Notes under the pieces: model-generated | Databases searched by the model: none | Seen by the model: the letters and a program-made list of their open reading frames with translations, nothing else | Told to the model about the DNA's origin: nothing | NCBI GenBank assembly: GCA_020284085.1 | Contig: JACEVL010000018.1 | Span: forward strand, 1,397,501 to 1,461,500 | Reading direction: 5' to 3' | Origin: Aporrectodea caliginosa | Taxonomy: Eukaryota; Annelida; Clitellata; Crassiclitellata; Lumbricidae | DNA: 64,000 nucleotides | Shown here: positions 22,511 to 33,762 of the stretch, piece by piece | Layout of the letters: each line of letters opens with the position of its first letter | Position numbering within the stretch: the first letter of the stretch is position 1 | Translations under genes and position numbers: made by a program

Positions 22511-22941
22511 GCAGTAATGGCTGCTAATGGGTTATGGTGCGTATTGAAATGCGCCTGTCGCCATTATGGTCTTTGAACTGTAGTCAAAGCAAGACATCTC
22601 ATAATAAGTTCATCTCACAGAAGACTAAACTCGGTTTAGAAATGTTTCTATGGTAGCCTAATGTTAGACTTCAGTGAGTCCAAAAGAAGACTTCGAGCGA
22701 ATGCGTCGATCGTTATAATAAACAGTCAACAACATCTGAGAGATTGACAATTAAATATCGCTGTTACTACCATAACCACACCTACTAGTGACTATCCGTA
22801 GGAGACGAGAAATGATCAAAATTCTACTGAAATAAAAGTTGAAAAATCAATTGGATGGTTGGTGGACTCGCAGGCCAAAACCCTAGCGCTATATTTATGT
22901 GGGCCTATAAATGAGAAAGAAATGGAATTGCAACTGTAGTT
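22511..22941. repeat. Duplicated flank matching 46885-47310
   Basis: Resumes unit homology after the LINE: CGCCTGTCGC-ATTATGGTCTTTGA, CAGAAGACTAAACTCG and GGTGGACTCGCAGGCCAAAA are shared in order. No gene seen. Confidence 0.8.
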
Positions 22942-25030
22942 TAGGGTGTCCCAAAAAGACAGATACTTTTCAAAAGTGTATATATCTTGAATTCTTGATG
23001 GAAAACCTCTATACAGTTTCTATAGGACTAGTTATCATACTGTACGAAGTTACAGCGAATTAGATTAACATTTTGGCGTGGCTCAAGCGACCCTAAGTTA
23101 AGCATTGTATAGCTGAGTCATACACATTAATTTACCATTGAGAAATTTTATCCCGGAGTATCTCAGGAACTAAAAGCAATCGAGAAGTGATTTTTGTGTC
23201 TATGACAGGATTTTCCGGGGAAAAGTCAAATATGCTATTTCTAACATTGTAGGACAATCGGATGACCTTCATTTTCATGGTCATTTGACATTTATTGTCA
23301 TAATATTTCGTTATCGGTGAAGGCTAAAAAAGAAGGTGTCAGTCCTAGATAGGCCCACTGGGCTCAAGGAAATAAAATAGAGTTATAAACAACCATCGTA
23401 TGACCATCGCATGACTTTGTAGTTCAAAGTCACTCGACCTGTTATGGTTAACCTTTGGCCTTACTGGAACTACAAGTTATGTAAAGAAATTCCTGGCGTA
23501 TATGATGCTTTCAGAGTCTTGGATTCCAAAGAAGTACAGTATACTCAACAGAGTGATGATGAACATCATATGGTCAGTGCATGACTGTAGTTCAGGGTCC
23601 ATTGACCTGCAATGTTTAACCTTTGGTTCTCCGAAACTACAGTGCTAGAATAGTTTTCTTGATGTCTAATCATTTTTATGATTTTAAGGGCCGCCAAAAA
23701 AACTGTACACTCAACATTATAGGTTTCGATCGCTTTCCTCATTCTGCAGCTTCTCTCCAACCTTTCTTCTCTTTCGACCAGCATGATCTCTTTGTCCCGC
23801 GAACTAGTACCACTTTGGCGCAAGCTAGGTCATTTCTAACCATTGGGCCTGCCATGTGGAATTCCTTCCCCTCCTCTTTACGCGTTTCCATTCCTTCTAG
23901 ATCTTTTCCCACTTCTCTCTTTCTTCAAAACCTATTTCTTCTCTCGGGGTACTCGCACTGGGAACACTACTGAATAGTCGCTGCTGTGAACGGCGCTATA
24001 TAAGTTACTAATTACATTACATCTGAGCTTCAAGGTCACTTGACGACCCGGCGTGGTTGCCCTTCTTTTCTCGGGAACTGCAAGCAATAGAATTGTGATT
24101 GTGGTTTATCTTCAGTTAGGGCATTAAAGCACTTTCCTAAACATGAGATTTGTTATTGTAGCCTACGTTGTGATTCACATAAAATTGGTACAGGAAACTG
24201 TCTACGACTTTCCAAGGTCATACGTGTTACTTGATATTATAGATCACGGAATGTAATTACCGCAGAGTGGTAGGCATGTGTCTTCAGGATATCTTGTAGC
24301 TAAAAATCTTACAGTTGACACCAAGATCACCTTTCTAAGACCTGTGGGCGGCTGTGGATATATATAAGTTCACTGGGAACGTCACGGTGAGTGAGGTCAC
24401 GTGGTCTGTGAAATATAATATTATAATCAAATTCCTTGTAGTCGATAACCCTAGTCTGCAGAGTGCAGACACCGAGATCTCCTTTCCAAGACTTCTGGCT
24501 TTGGAGATAGGAGTGGTTACTTCAAAAGTTGAGTGACGTTATGTCACATGTTCTGGAAGAAGAAACTGCTTAGGGGTTTCAAGAATATTTTATGCAAATC
24601 CTTCTTTCCTAAAACCATAATTTGATACCTAGAAATAAACCTTTTAAGAACAACACGTTAAGAGGAACCATTGATCCAATGCAATGTCAACTTTGACGTC
24701 AAAGTTTGACGTCATGTCACATGACGTCATGCAAGAGTAACCTTATGAGACAAAACCTATGTTGTGAGCAAACATTTCCAGAAAACCTCACCAAAGGAAT
24801 TTTGAATAACTCTTCCCGTTTGAAAATTATGCATTGAAGACCGATATGTTGGTAAAATTTCCACACAGGCTATTGCATGGGGGTATACGAAATTTGAAAA
24901 GGCTTTGAGCCACGTCTAAATGATCTTCAATCTTGCTGTAACTTTGCATTTCTTATCACAATAGCCAAGAGAAACTTTCTAGAGGTTGGCCATTAAAATT
25001 TGAGGACTTTGGTTTTTCTGGGACACCCTA
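22942..25030. mobile_element. hAT-like DNA element, 2.09 kb, 8-bp target duplication, empty site in unit 2
   Basis: The ends are TAGGGTGTCCCA inverted repeats (22942 on the left; CTGGGACACCCTA ending at 25030 on the right). The identical 8 bases CTGTAGTT lie immediately outside both ends (22934-22941, 25031-25038). Unit 2 has the uninterrupted target at about 47300-47312. The interior has no transposase frame but holds a nested LINE fragment (23680-24020) and internal repeats around AAGGTCACTTGAC. The same 12-base terminus starts the coding element at 62614, which may be its mobilising relative. Confidence 0.92.
23680..24020 (+). mobile_element. LINE 3' fragment nested in the hAT-like element
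   Basis: The plus frame gives RSFLTIGPAMWNSFPSSLR and then FPTSLFLQNLF, the C-terminus of CR1/L2-like RTs. It ends AACGGCGCTATATAAG. It inserted into the DNA element or was captured by it. Confidence 0.7.
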
Positions 25031-25038
25031 CTGTAGTT

Positions 25039-25800
25039 AACTTTTTGAGGTATTAGATCTAAGTTTTATTTTGGTCTAGCGACTTCAGAAATAACATTCA
25101 TTCTTGAACTGCAAATTTTCTCAAACTAATATTTTGTCTCAATGCCACTTGCATATATGATCGAAAATAAGCACTCTTCAAAATTTCTTTGAAATTCATC
25201 TGTTACAATATGATATGCACTTTCAAACGACTGAAAATACACGAGTCCTAAAATAATGTTTGCGCCCTTCGTATTTAGCATATCAATTCAGTAATGATCC
25301 GTTTGATTTGCAATGCATCGCCCTTGACTATTATTATATAGCGACAAATGGTTAATAAGATTTAAAAATATTACACTTGCTTATTATTATGCCCCTAATT
25401 ATATGCATAGATTTAGGCTACAGACAATGTTTTCGTAAATATTTGATTAACGAAAGACTTAGCGGTAGCATAGATTATAATCGCCAGAGGGAGCAAATAG
25501 TTATAAATGCAGGGATTTTAAAACTTCGGCACACACTAAAGGTTAAAATATAAATAATCCACCGCCAATTAATTGTTGAACTGCATTTAGCCAGGTTTTT
25601 ACTTCGCACCATCGAGTTCAGGAAAGCTAGTATCGTTGTCTTATCTTAAACCTCGTATCTAAGTTAATTAAATCGAAAGGCCGCAATGCGAAATGGCAAA
25701 TGCAAATTTCTTCTGACTTCATTTTGTGAACATGTCTCGAAAAAATTTAATTAGTATCTTACAAGTTGGCTGAGAATGGCTGAATTATAGATCATTCAAC
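25039..25800. repeat. Duplicated block matching 47313-47630 and 48515-48900
   Basis: TTTTGGTCTAGCGACTTCAG, TTCAAAATTTCTTTGAAATT and CGACTGAAAATACACGAGT are shared with unit 2, where the LINE at 47630-48513 splits the block. No gene seen. Confidence 0.8.
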
Positions 25801-26585
25801 TGTATATCGAAAGATTTCAGGTGCAACTCAGGCTACCTCCTGGGGTACATTTCGCCAAATTATTTAGAGTGACAAATATCTTAACTACGAACAGAGGTTT
25901 AAACAGTGTGGGCAAAACAATGGAAAGAAAGAGACGCAGAGAAGAGGTCAGAAGACCTAATTGAAAAGGAGTCAAACGATGCAGCTGGAAATGTTCTTTG
26001 GCAATAAAAGATGTTTATTCCATGCAATAGAAACAGAAAGAGCAGAAATTCGTCACTGCAAGATTTGGAGACTAAATTTTGTGAAATGTTTTGAACGCAA
26101 GTAAGCCAGTGGACACTATCACATCTTTTTAAAAGCTTGGAAGGATGAACTATAAAGGATTCCAGGTTAACTTGCAGTGCTTCTAGCAGAGAGTGCAGTT
26201 CTTATCAACCACTTAAAACTCCTATCATGCTGTCATGCTAACATGTAAAGTGTGTCGTTCAATTGTTATTCTTTCACCTGAAATGAAAAGCGGATTTTGC
26301 AATGGACAATTGGACATATTGATCAGTAATTCATTTATTTGTTTGTAATTCTAGCATATTAACCCCTGATTGAATTTATTTTATGCAACGATAGAAGTCT
26401 GTTAAAAAAGAATGTAGTCGCAGATAGGTTATAAGTGGTATCCAAACGGTAAAATTTATCAAAACCTTAGGCCTAACTAAGTGCCATTTTCGAATTTTTC
26501 AAAAAGAACGCATGTAAATGCCCATTGTCTGCTATGTAAATGTAATATTATGGGAAGGCCCTGAGCCAGCGACGACATTATAATC

Positions 26586-26620
<35 letters not shown>

Positions 26621-26889
26621 GGCTTGTTTTTTGCCTGCATTTTGCATTCTTATTCCATATTTCATGAGTTTTATATCACGCCAAGAATAGGTCATGGTTG
26701 CATCAGAGGCCGAGCTACTATGAAACTAATGAAGCTTCATGGCTCCCAGGGCCTCGGGGCCTCGAAGATAGTATTAAACTGATGATATCTTATTACAAAG
26801 ATGATATTAACAACAAATTAGTAAACGTGTGTAATCAATTCAAAGAATATCTACATCTTAAGAAATCATAGCACACAGAAGAAAACACG
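25801..26889. other. Non-coding stretch with (ATC)n microsatellite
   Basis: No gene seen. About eleven ATC units lie at 26585-26620 and explain the poly-methionine frame on the minus strand. Confidence 0.5.
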
Positions 26890-26894
26890 TAATC

Positions 26895-27354
26895 TAAAAT
26901 TCAATGATCAGACATTCATCACCTTATTTGTGAGCATCCTTTGATTGAAGTGATTGTCAATTTTACTACTGCGCCTAAGCTGTACTTGACAATGCCTATC
27001 ACGAGCTGTGAAGCAGAAAGGCATTTTTCAGCGCTATCCTTTATGAAGATCAAATTTCGGGTTACATTGACTGAGGAGCGCTTACATTCTTTATACATTT
27101 TGTCTATAAGAAATGACATTTCAAAGAAGCTCTCATTTAATGAAACTGTATGTGAATCTGTTGCTAGAAAAGCCAGAAAAAGAATATTGTGTCAAATGTA
27201 TGATGCAATATGTAGTCTCATAATATATAAGTGTCTTCCATGTCTACCTTTCCCATACTCTAAGTTTCATCTAAAACTCTTGCTTCTTCGGTCTTTCCAG
27301 CCAACAAGCAAAGATTCGTTTAGAAAAATAGAGAACAGTATTTACTCATTTTGA
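26895..27354 (+). pseudogene. hAT transposase C-terminal fragment (dimerisation domain)
   Basis: The plus frame holds KLYLTMPITSCEAERHFSAL, then MKIKFRVTLTEERLHSLYIL and SIRNDI. This is the classic hATC dimerisation motif (ltiPvtscsaERsFSalk.iKt.lRstm.eerL..L.ll.i). Only the last 140 or so residues survive; the zinc finger and catalytic parts are missing. The sequence just past its end recurs at about 51450-51560, so the fragment predates the unit duplication in part. Confidence 0.85.
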
Positions 27355-27781
27355 AGTCTAATTAATGCAACAGTATTTTATCCCGGATAGACATTATAGA
27401 CACAGTTTAAGTTTAAATCAAAATTCAACGGCCAAGAATAACTAGTGGAAAAATGGTTGGGTTAATTTTAAAGTTGGTAAGGGAAAAGGACGAGCAAACA
27501 ACCAGAGATCCAGTAAGATTAAATGCCGATGATGAGTTTAGTGTATGACAGTTATCGCACTGTTTGTCTTTCGATTAATGTTAGAAGGTCCAATACATCA
27601 AAAAATGTTTAATTTCAAAGCAGCTGTACATCACTAAATTATTTAGCCTCGCCAGTTAAAAGGTCAAATATTGTATTTGCACAAAATACGACAGTTATAT
27701 TGTTTACGATGTTAATAACAACTACGACGAATGAAGTTACCATTCTTTAAAACATAGCTGTCAACTTACGCCACAAAACAC
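27355..27781. other. 3' flank of gene D, duplicated at about 51480-51850
   Basis: No gene seen. GATTCGTTTAGAAAAAT, CAACAGTATTTTATCC and CAACCAGAGATCCAGTAAGA are shared in order with unit 2, placing genes D and E in the same duplicated context. Confidence 0.75.
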
Positions 27782-28185
27782 TCATGCGTTCGCCGACAGA
27801 TTCCATACTTCCTGGCAGTGACCAGTCATCTGCACGTCCGGAGAGTTACCAGTGATGTTGATGACGCTGACGACTGTTTCATCACTCATCTGGAGTCGTC
27901 TGTTGCACAGCTTCTGACGTAGATACTTTTTCACTGGATCCAATTTGGCAGCGTAGATGAACGGATTGAGACAGACGTTCAAGAAGGCCAGGAATATAGT
28001 GAAATTACGGGATTCTGTTCTGATACTCGCAACAATGCGCAGATTGTAGAGTAAATAGTTGATACGATTTGGAAGCCAGCAGAGAACGAAACAAATCGAG
28101 ATGATAAGGAATGTTTTGATGACGTTCATTTGGGTTTTCATGGCCTTCTGTTGAGCAGCGCTCTTCATCATGTTGTTGAAGTTAA
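27782..28185 (-). CDS. Rhodopsin-like GPCR gene D, exon 2 (TM6-TM7, C-tail)
   Basis: On the minus strand, acceptor CTGCAG is followed by TTAAC at 28185, in phase 1, to give V-NFNNMMKSAAQQKAMKTQMN. TM6 has CWLPNR and TM7 has NPFIY, then KLDPVKKYLRQKLCNRR. The tail (SDETVVSVINITGNS...) is about 45 residues and longer than in E. No stop or frameshift is seen; the stop codon is at 27782-27784. It pairs with exon 1 at 32817-32211 across an intron of about 4 kb, predicting about 336 residues. The ligand is unknown. Confidence 0.9.
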
Positions 28186-28559
28186 CTGCAGATTAAAACA
28201 TACAATCAGTAGTGTAAGCAAAATGTAAGCAATGTCATAAAATCATACAGAACTGAAGAAAAAACAAAGGCATTAAGTGGACAACTGTTAGTAGTTAGGC
28301 CATAATTAGAACTAAATAAATAGGAGAGGATCATTAAGATCCTTAAGACGCCGACAGATTCCATACTTCATCGTCGTCGATATGACGGCGTCGTTAAATA
28401 AACGTATTACACACAAGATCCTTAAGAGGTCGTCCAGGATCACTGAATGACGAGCGGGTTTATTCAGAAAGAAGGCTATGGCATACCTTTCGATATTTAA
28501 AACGGTAACTGTATGATAAAGTGATGATGGTAGTTAAAATGTTGATGTCAACGATATGA

Positions 28560-28745
28560 ATTACGACGACGACGACGATGATGGTGATGAGAGCGATAAT
28601 AATGATGGCTATAGTGAGGATGAGGATGATATTGCTGACTACGCTGATGAGTAAATTAAAGATTTCGACTGCGATAAGGAAGACATCGACGACCACTACA
28701 ACGATGATAATGATGATGATTAAGACAATGACGACGATGATGATT
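28560..28745. repeat. GAC/GAT triplet-rich microsatellite
   Basis: Mixed GACGAC, GATGAT and AATGATG runs. They generate methionine- and isoleucine-rich false frames on both strands. A close copy is at 52865-53065 in the gene E intron. Confidence 0.85.
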
Positions 28746-30130
28746 ATACATACACGGATTCATGCACGATCTCCGAATCAAGAAAATACGTTTGTGAGTT
28801 TCATAATAATATTACTAATGTTAGAACAATCATAGCAATATCATGCGCAAAGTTTCTTTATCAAGACCTCTGTGGAACTGTTCGCTTTCTGACAGTGCCA
28901 GTCCCAAGCCTGGATTAAGGAGGAGGGCGACGCTAATGGTCTTTGTTACCACAGAGCTAGTCGTTAAAAAGGAAATACACACACTGTGGAACACTAAAAC
29001 TTAATTTCAAAATTATATATGGAATATCTTATTATTAATTCACAATTTTCGAAATTTATTTCGAGTCTCCGAATAAACTAGAAGATGCATACTGATGCTC
29101 GAAACAGAGAATCTCATTTTAAAAATTATAGTATGATGGGGTTAGTGATCAGTCAAAGCGTCCACCATCCCTAACTTCGCGTAGATCAGTTTAACACAGA
29201 TCATATCCCAATTAAACTATGAAAAGGCGGGTTCTTTGGTCAGTTTCAGTGTTATGTATAAAACAACGTTGATATAAAGTTGTAATTTAGAAGTTATGTT
29301 CTCTTTGCTGATAAGTTATTTAGATCTAATTAGCAAATTGAGAACAAGACTATAGCAACAAAGTAGACTGCAACAATGACCTTACTTAGGCATAGTCTCC
29401 GATAGTCATATCTGAATACTGAGACACGTACCTGGAACAATGCTTTTGTTTGTGACTTTAAGAATGCATGTAGGCTATAGCAGAACACGAAGGTCACCAG
29501 AGGCAAAATTAAGTAGTTAAAAACTTACAGAAAGCGAAGGCTTCCGCATTTATAGCAGTCGGCACCTTAGCGTCACTCACACATTCGCCTTTTAAGACAA
29601 CTGTGCTTAACGAACAATTACTATCCTAAAACAGCCTCAAAGTTTACCCACGCACTGGCGTAGACTTGTCCAAAATATTGGGGGGGCATGGGATCTGGAC
29701 ATTTAGTCTCAGACACTAAGAGCCAGAGCTAGACTTGATTGTCATCGTTCATCAATCAATGTTATTCATCCGATCTTCGTTAAAACAGTTTCCAGTCCAA
29801 GTTCGTCATTAAACAATCCGGGCTGGAAACAAAGCGAAGACCTTTCGACGCATGTCATTCCTTTGTACGAAATCATTACACACAGATTCAAAATCAAGTT
29901 GGTCAGTTTCAGTACTTCTGCGACTGTTTGACTGTTGGAAGCTTTTTGTCTTTGTCATAGTTGGCTACTATCGCTCGAATGCTTGTCTTTATTTTCAAGT
30001 ACATAATCACTAGAAAAATAAGAAATAATCGCATGTCCCCTATGGGCTTCCGTATGTATACAGGACACTACATAGTACATCGTCAAAGTCAATGTCTTAA
30101 ACAATACTACCTTAAATTAGAGAAACTTGA

Positions 30131-30235
30131 AGAGAGACAGAGACAGAGAGACAGACAGGGAGAGACAGAGAGAGACAGAGAGAGACACACACAGAGAGAC
30201 AGCGAGAGACAGACAGACACAGAGAGAGACAGAGG
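30131..30235. repeat. (GAGACA)n purine-rich microsatellite
   Basis: About 100 bases of GAGACA, GAGAGACAGA and related units. They produce Arg/Asp/Glu-rich false frames. Confidence 0.9.
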
Positions 30236-30942
30236 AACAAGGCACGCATTATTTCAGGCATTTCTTAAATTCTCGAGCTGAAGGGTTAAAGGGCATGCAG
30301 TGGAAGTAAGCCTTCAAGGGAAAATCATGCCTGCAGCCGGGTTCAGGTTGGCTGTATATTGCTGTGTGCATCCGAGTGCACGTGCACAACCAAGATAAAT
30401 CTTAATGTACAACTGAGTCTTCGTTCGACAATCAGATGAGCTAGACAGACATCACGCATACGAAGTCTGTGACCCTATAGTATCATGTATCATGGAACAC
30501 CCGTCATATACAGGCTACAGATCAGACTGCAGAGGCTGAGTGCTGAGACATACGCCGGCCTTTTGAACGCCGTGCTTGCTAGTTCGAAAAGCCGTTCACA
30601 CGCGTGCAAGCTGGCTAGCAGTACGGCACTGCTCAATAAAATAATTTAAATAAGTTAACATGGAGATTTATTATTATCACAGTCCACAGAGCTTAGATGT
30701 AAAAATTTACATTTCCTATTTCTTGATAAACACGCGTTTTCAACGTTTTCTTAGCATGTAAAGGAAAAGATTCACATATCTAAATAACTGGCAACAAAGC
30801 GTATCAAAATTCAGTACCTGGTAGCAAAACATATCAGATTTTAAATCACTCATTTATGCAGTGTGTTATTATGTGGCATCAATATATTTACTTAAAAGTG
30901 CAAACGTTTTTTACATCTAGATTATGCTACAGGGTAGGGCTA

Positions 30943-31225
30943 TATCATCATCATCAGTTCCTGACGCCAGCCACTTGGCGGCGATGGGTACGAATAAATG
31001 ATCTCCATTGTCCTCGGTCTCTTGTCAAATTCATTGCTCCCCTTAGTGTCCGTCCAAGTGATGTTATGTCTTCATTTATATTGTCTATCCAGCATTGTCT
31101 TGGTCTGCCTTTGTGTCTTTTTCCTTCAAATCTTGCGTGTAGTACGCTGTGTGGAATTCGGTCAACTGGCACTCTTTCTACATGTCCAAACCATCGGGGT
31201 CTTTGTTACAAGATTTTGTCTAGCA
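30943..31225 (-). mobile_element. RTE-type LINE C-terminal fragment
   Basis: The minus frame holds HSVLHARFEGKRHKGRPRQCW, IDNINEDITSLG, DRGQWRSFI and HRR. This is the conserved end of RTE-clade LINE proteins (G.R.rGRPr..W.DnI..Dl..lg.....a.DR..WR...). The short (GAT)n tail at 30943-30958 marks the 3' end. Confidence 0.85.
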
Positions 31226-31426
31226 GGGCTATATACATGTAGACTAAACTTACCTCCTGGTGTTAGGACGCTTGAAGAAACTAGAATTATTGTTTGTCGA
31301 TTGCTAACTTGCTTCATTTTCCATTAATAAAACTGAATCACTCAAAGTATACCCGAAAACGCTCAATGCAATGAAATTAGAATAGCTGTCGATAAGACTG
31401 TCAGAGCAACCAAGGACCTATTATAC

Positions 31427-31510
31427 ACTATATATATATATATATACATGTACATTATATATATACACTATATACACTATCTATATATAAATACATACAC
31501 TACATATTAT
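31427..31510. repeat. AT-rich microsatellite
   Basis: TATATATA and TACACTATATATA runs within the DNA element. Confidence 0.8.
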
Positions 31511-31765
31511 ATACTAAATACAGATTCCTTGAGAGCAACCAAATGAAGAAAGTATACGAAAGTACGGTGGCCCAGAAGGACCAAGTTGTTTTGTTTGAAA
31601 AAGGATAAACCCCACTTTAAAAAAATATAAATTCTCCTCTGGATTTTTGGGGGGGCAATGCCCCCCCATCTCAATTATTGGGGGGGCACTTGCCCCGGCT
31701 GCCCCGGCGGAGTCTACGCCTATTACCCACGTGACGCCAATCGCCACAAAGTACATCCAAAGTAC

Positions 31766-32200
31766 ATAATTATATTAGACTAGACACACACGATTTATAT
31801 GCCCACAATAACCAACTGTAGTACAGCAATCGATAGCTTTTACACGTGTTGTAAAGACAACCGCTTGGCCTCTACCTTGCTCATTTTTCCTGACTTTATC
31901 AGATTAAACTCCTCAACAGCACTTTCTATTTGAATTAACGCCATCCTATTTATTCAGAATTTTGAAATGTTTTCCTGAGGTCGCTCAAAGCCCCTCGAAC
32001 ATAGACTACTTAAACACGAGGTACTGAAGGCGTCCATGCTCGGGTCTTGGAACTTTCGTCTATTGTCAATAAAATGTAATAAACTAAAACTACAGAACTA
32101 TAATGTCCAATTTCAAAGTAGGCCTACACATCTGAACTTAGGAGGAGCATTGTCAAATTTTAGCAATTGTGTTGTATTGTATTATATTATATTAGGTAAA
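31766..32200. other. Duplicated intron block matching about 57720-58190
   Basis: ACACACACGATTTATATG, GACAACCGCTTGGCCTCTAC and ACACGAGGTACTGAAGGCGT are shared with unit 2. No gene seen. Confidence 0.8.
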
Positions 32201-32210
32201 TGCTGATTAC

Positions 32211-32817
32211 CAGGGTTAACTTTCGAATGGCGTCGAGTAATTTGTAGAATTCGAGAGTAGCAGAACACGAAAACGATCAACGGCAGAAGGAATATGAAAA
32301 AGAAATAGCAGACGGCAAAACTAAGACGATAGCTTTCGTTCGGCCATTTCTGATACGCCAGACAAGCTCCATCGACAACATTAGTCATCAAACCACTCAT
32401 GACAACGAGTAAAATCGACATGAAGTTCACCCAGGTAAATAGGATCGCCACGCGATACATCCACGGGCGGGAGTGCTTTCGGTAGAAGACCGAGTGCACA
32501 ATCTTCATGTATCTCTCGAGTGTCAGCACGACGAGATTTGCAGTGGAACAGCTAAGAGATGTCCAGATTATCGTTTCATTACCCAGAATCTTGCAAAGGA
32601 CCATACCGGTGATGCTGGTGTAGTCGACGCTATGAATTTTCATGGAGTAAATTGCGAACAACGAGATACAACACACTAGGTCCAGAACCATCTGATTTAG
32701 TACAATATTTATTCCTGTGATTCGAGTCTTCGATTGAACGAGGGCGAATAACATCAGACCATTTGCCGCTGCGCCAATGACCCCTATGATGACAACACAA
32801 ACCTCGAAGACTGCCAT
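32211..32817 (-). CDS. Rhodopsin-like GPCR gene D, exon 1 (TM1-TM5)
   Basis: 202 residues plus one base, on the minus strand from ATG at 32817. The N-terminus before TM1 is only a few residues. Motifs in order: GAAANGLM (N1.50), MVLDLV (D2.50), VLCKILG (Cys3.25), TLERYMKIVH (ERY intact), TWVNF (TM4), DGACLAY (loop 2 Cys) with NES as a glycosylation site, and LLPLIVFVFCYSRIL (P5.50, Y5.58). The basic RRHSKVNP stretch leads into loop 3. Donor CCTG|GTAATC leaves phase 1 and matches exon 2 at 28185. It is a sister of gene E, and a clearly different subtype from B and C. Confidence 0.92.
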
Positions 32818-33182
32818 ATAGATTGAAAATGAGCTACGGAAACAATGGAACTACACTTTCAATAGCTGAGGACGTCTTAACCTTCACCAGCCTATCGTGC
32901 ATTAGATGGTACCTGCAGTAATTTATACATACTATGACAAGCCTAGTATTGATCAGGTAGAACGCACCTGCGATGTGCGGGTGCGGCCATTTAGTTGTCA
33001 TATAAACTTACAAGTTTTGATAGTGCATGTGCCTTCGTGAGTTTCTGGTAAGGCGCTATATAAATGGCTATATATATACATGTGTTCTGCTGAGAGTATA
33101 AATGCATAATGTATTACGTATGTTAATATGAATGTATGTGTGTACGTAAGTAAGCATGTATGTATATATGTAAGGATGCATT
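32818..33182. repeat. 5' flank of gene D, duplicated at 58833-59175
   Basis: GACCAGGTAG/GATCAGGTAG, CGCACCTGCGATGTGCG and TGTCATATAAACTTACAAGTT are shared with gene E. The promoter was not identified. Confidence 0.7.
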
Positions 33183-33184
33183 TA

Positions 33185-33762
33185 CACATGTGTCCGGAAA
33201 AAAGGGACCCCTTATGGTAATACGACAAAAGACTAGTAAATGTTCATCGATTTTTAAAATTCCAAGACCATTTTAATCCTGACATAATTATCAACAAAAC
33301 TGTAATTTATGAACGGCCCAGTTAAAAAAATTACGTCATAATTACGTCTTGAAATACCAAATTGTAAAAACAACACGGTTAGAAAATGCTGCTATTGGCC
33401 AATGGCGCGCTCGTCTTGAAGCTTGTGTTGAGGCCGAAGGCGGACACTTTGAGCACGCCTTGTAGTCTAATATTATTCAGATAAAAAAATTGGATTAAAC
33501 TAAACTTTATAATTGATAAATGACAGTTTAAAATAATATTGAAACTTTTAGATGATTTTTGTGCCGTCCTTGACGCTTGAATTTTGATGAAAATGACGTC
33601 ATTATGACGTCATTATTAAATAACAAAAACTTTCATACTTTAACCAGTATTTAGCAAATTATATCAGGATTAAAATGGTCTTGGAATTTTAAAAGCGATG
33701 AACATTTACTAGTTTATTTTCATATTACCAAAAGGGGTCCCTTTTTTTTCCCGGACACAGTG
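33185..33762. mobile_element. Tc1/mariner-like MITE, 578 bp, TA target
   Basis: The ends read CACATGTGTCCGGAAAAAAG and, reversed, CACTGTGTCCGGGAAAAAA. TA lies outside both. Long imperfect inverted repeats of about 130 bases follow (ATTCCAAGACCATTTTAATCC and its complement). Unit 2 has the empty site at about 59170-59180 (CATCTATGTGTGGG). The interior has paired ATGACGTCAT words and no coding frame. Confidence 0.88.

Larger units (their letters stand above)
29653..31722. mobile_element. DNA transposon-like element, 2.07 kb, 9-bp target duplication
   Basis: The perfect 9-base repeat TTACCCACG flanks both ends (29644-29652, 31723-31731). The ends share GGCGTAGACT in inverted orientation (CACTGGCGTAGACT on the left, TAGGCGTAGACT on the right reversed), and a TGGGGGGGCA motif lies near each end. 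A 9-bp duplication is usual for Mutator-like elements, but no transposase is seen, so the superfamily is open. It contains a GAGACA repeat and an RTE fragment. Confidence 0.8.
29432..31765 (-). pseudogene. Fossil GPCR exon 1 (TM4 to donor) in the gene D intron, split by a transposon
   Basis: Read on the minus strand, 31765-31723 encodes WMYFVAIGVTWV, as in TM4 of genes B and C. After removal of the element at 29653-31722 the reading continues with NFEAV and then meets TAG. Further on come the TM5 equivalents (CCTCTGGTGACCTTCGTGTT then TGCTATA), AAAGTCACAAACAAAAGCAT (the KVTHKRI part) and an intact-looking donor CCAG|GTACGT at 29432. The part before TM4 is missing or unrecognisable. It resembles the B/C exon 1 type although it lies inside a D/E-type gene. 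It cannot encode a receptor. Confidence 0.8.
28186..32210 (-). other. Intron of gene D
   Basis: A phase-1 GT-AG intron (donor CCTG|GTAATC, acceptor CTGCAG). It contains a GAC/GAT microsatellite (28560-28745), a fossil receptor exon 1 (29432-31765) and a DNA element (29653-31722) that splits the fossil. Confidence 0.8.

Noticed and set aside
28460..28835. Met/Ile/Thr-rich frames, also at 52891-53139 and 26477-26695
   Set aside because: Produced by GAT/GAC/ATC triplet repeats.
29961..30309. Arg/Asp/Glu-rich plus-strand frames
   Set aside because: Generated by the (GAGACA)n repeat; no start context or homology.
30954..31327. Plus-strand frames of 109-128 codons
   Set aside because: Antisense shadows of the RTE fragment, which has the conserved protein motifs on the minus strand.
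31514..31756. 80-codon minus frame starting MYFVAIGVTWV
   Set aside because: Only the first 12 codons are receptor sequence; the rest is read-through into the inserted element, so it is part of the fossil exon and not a gene.
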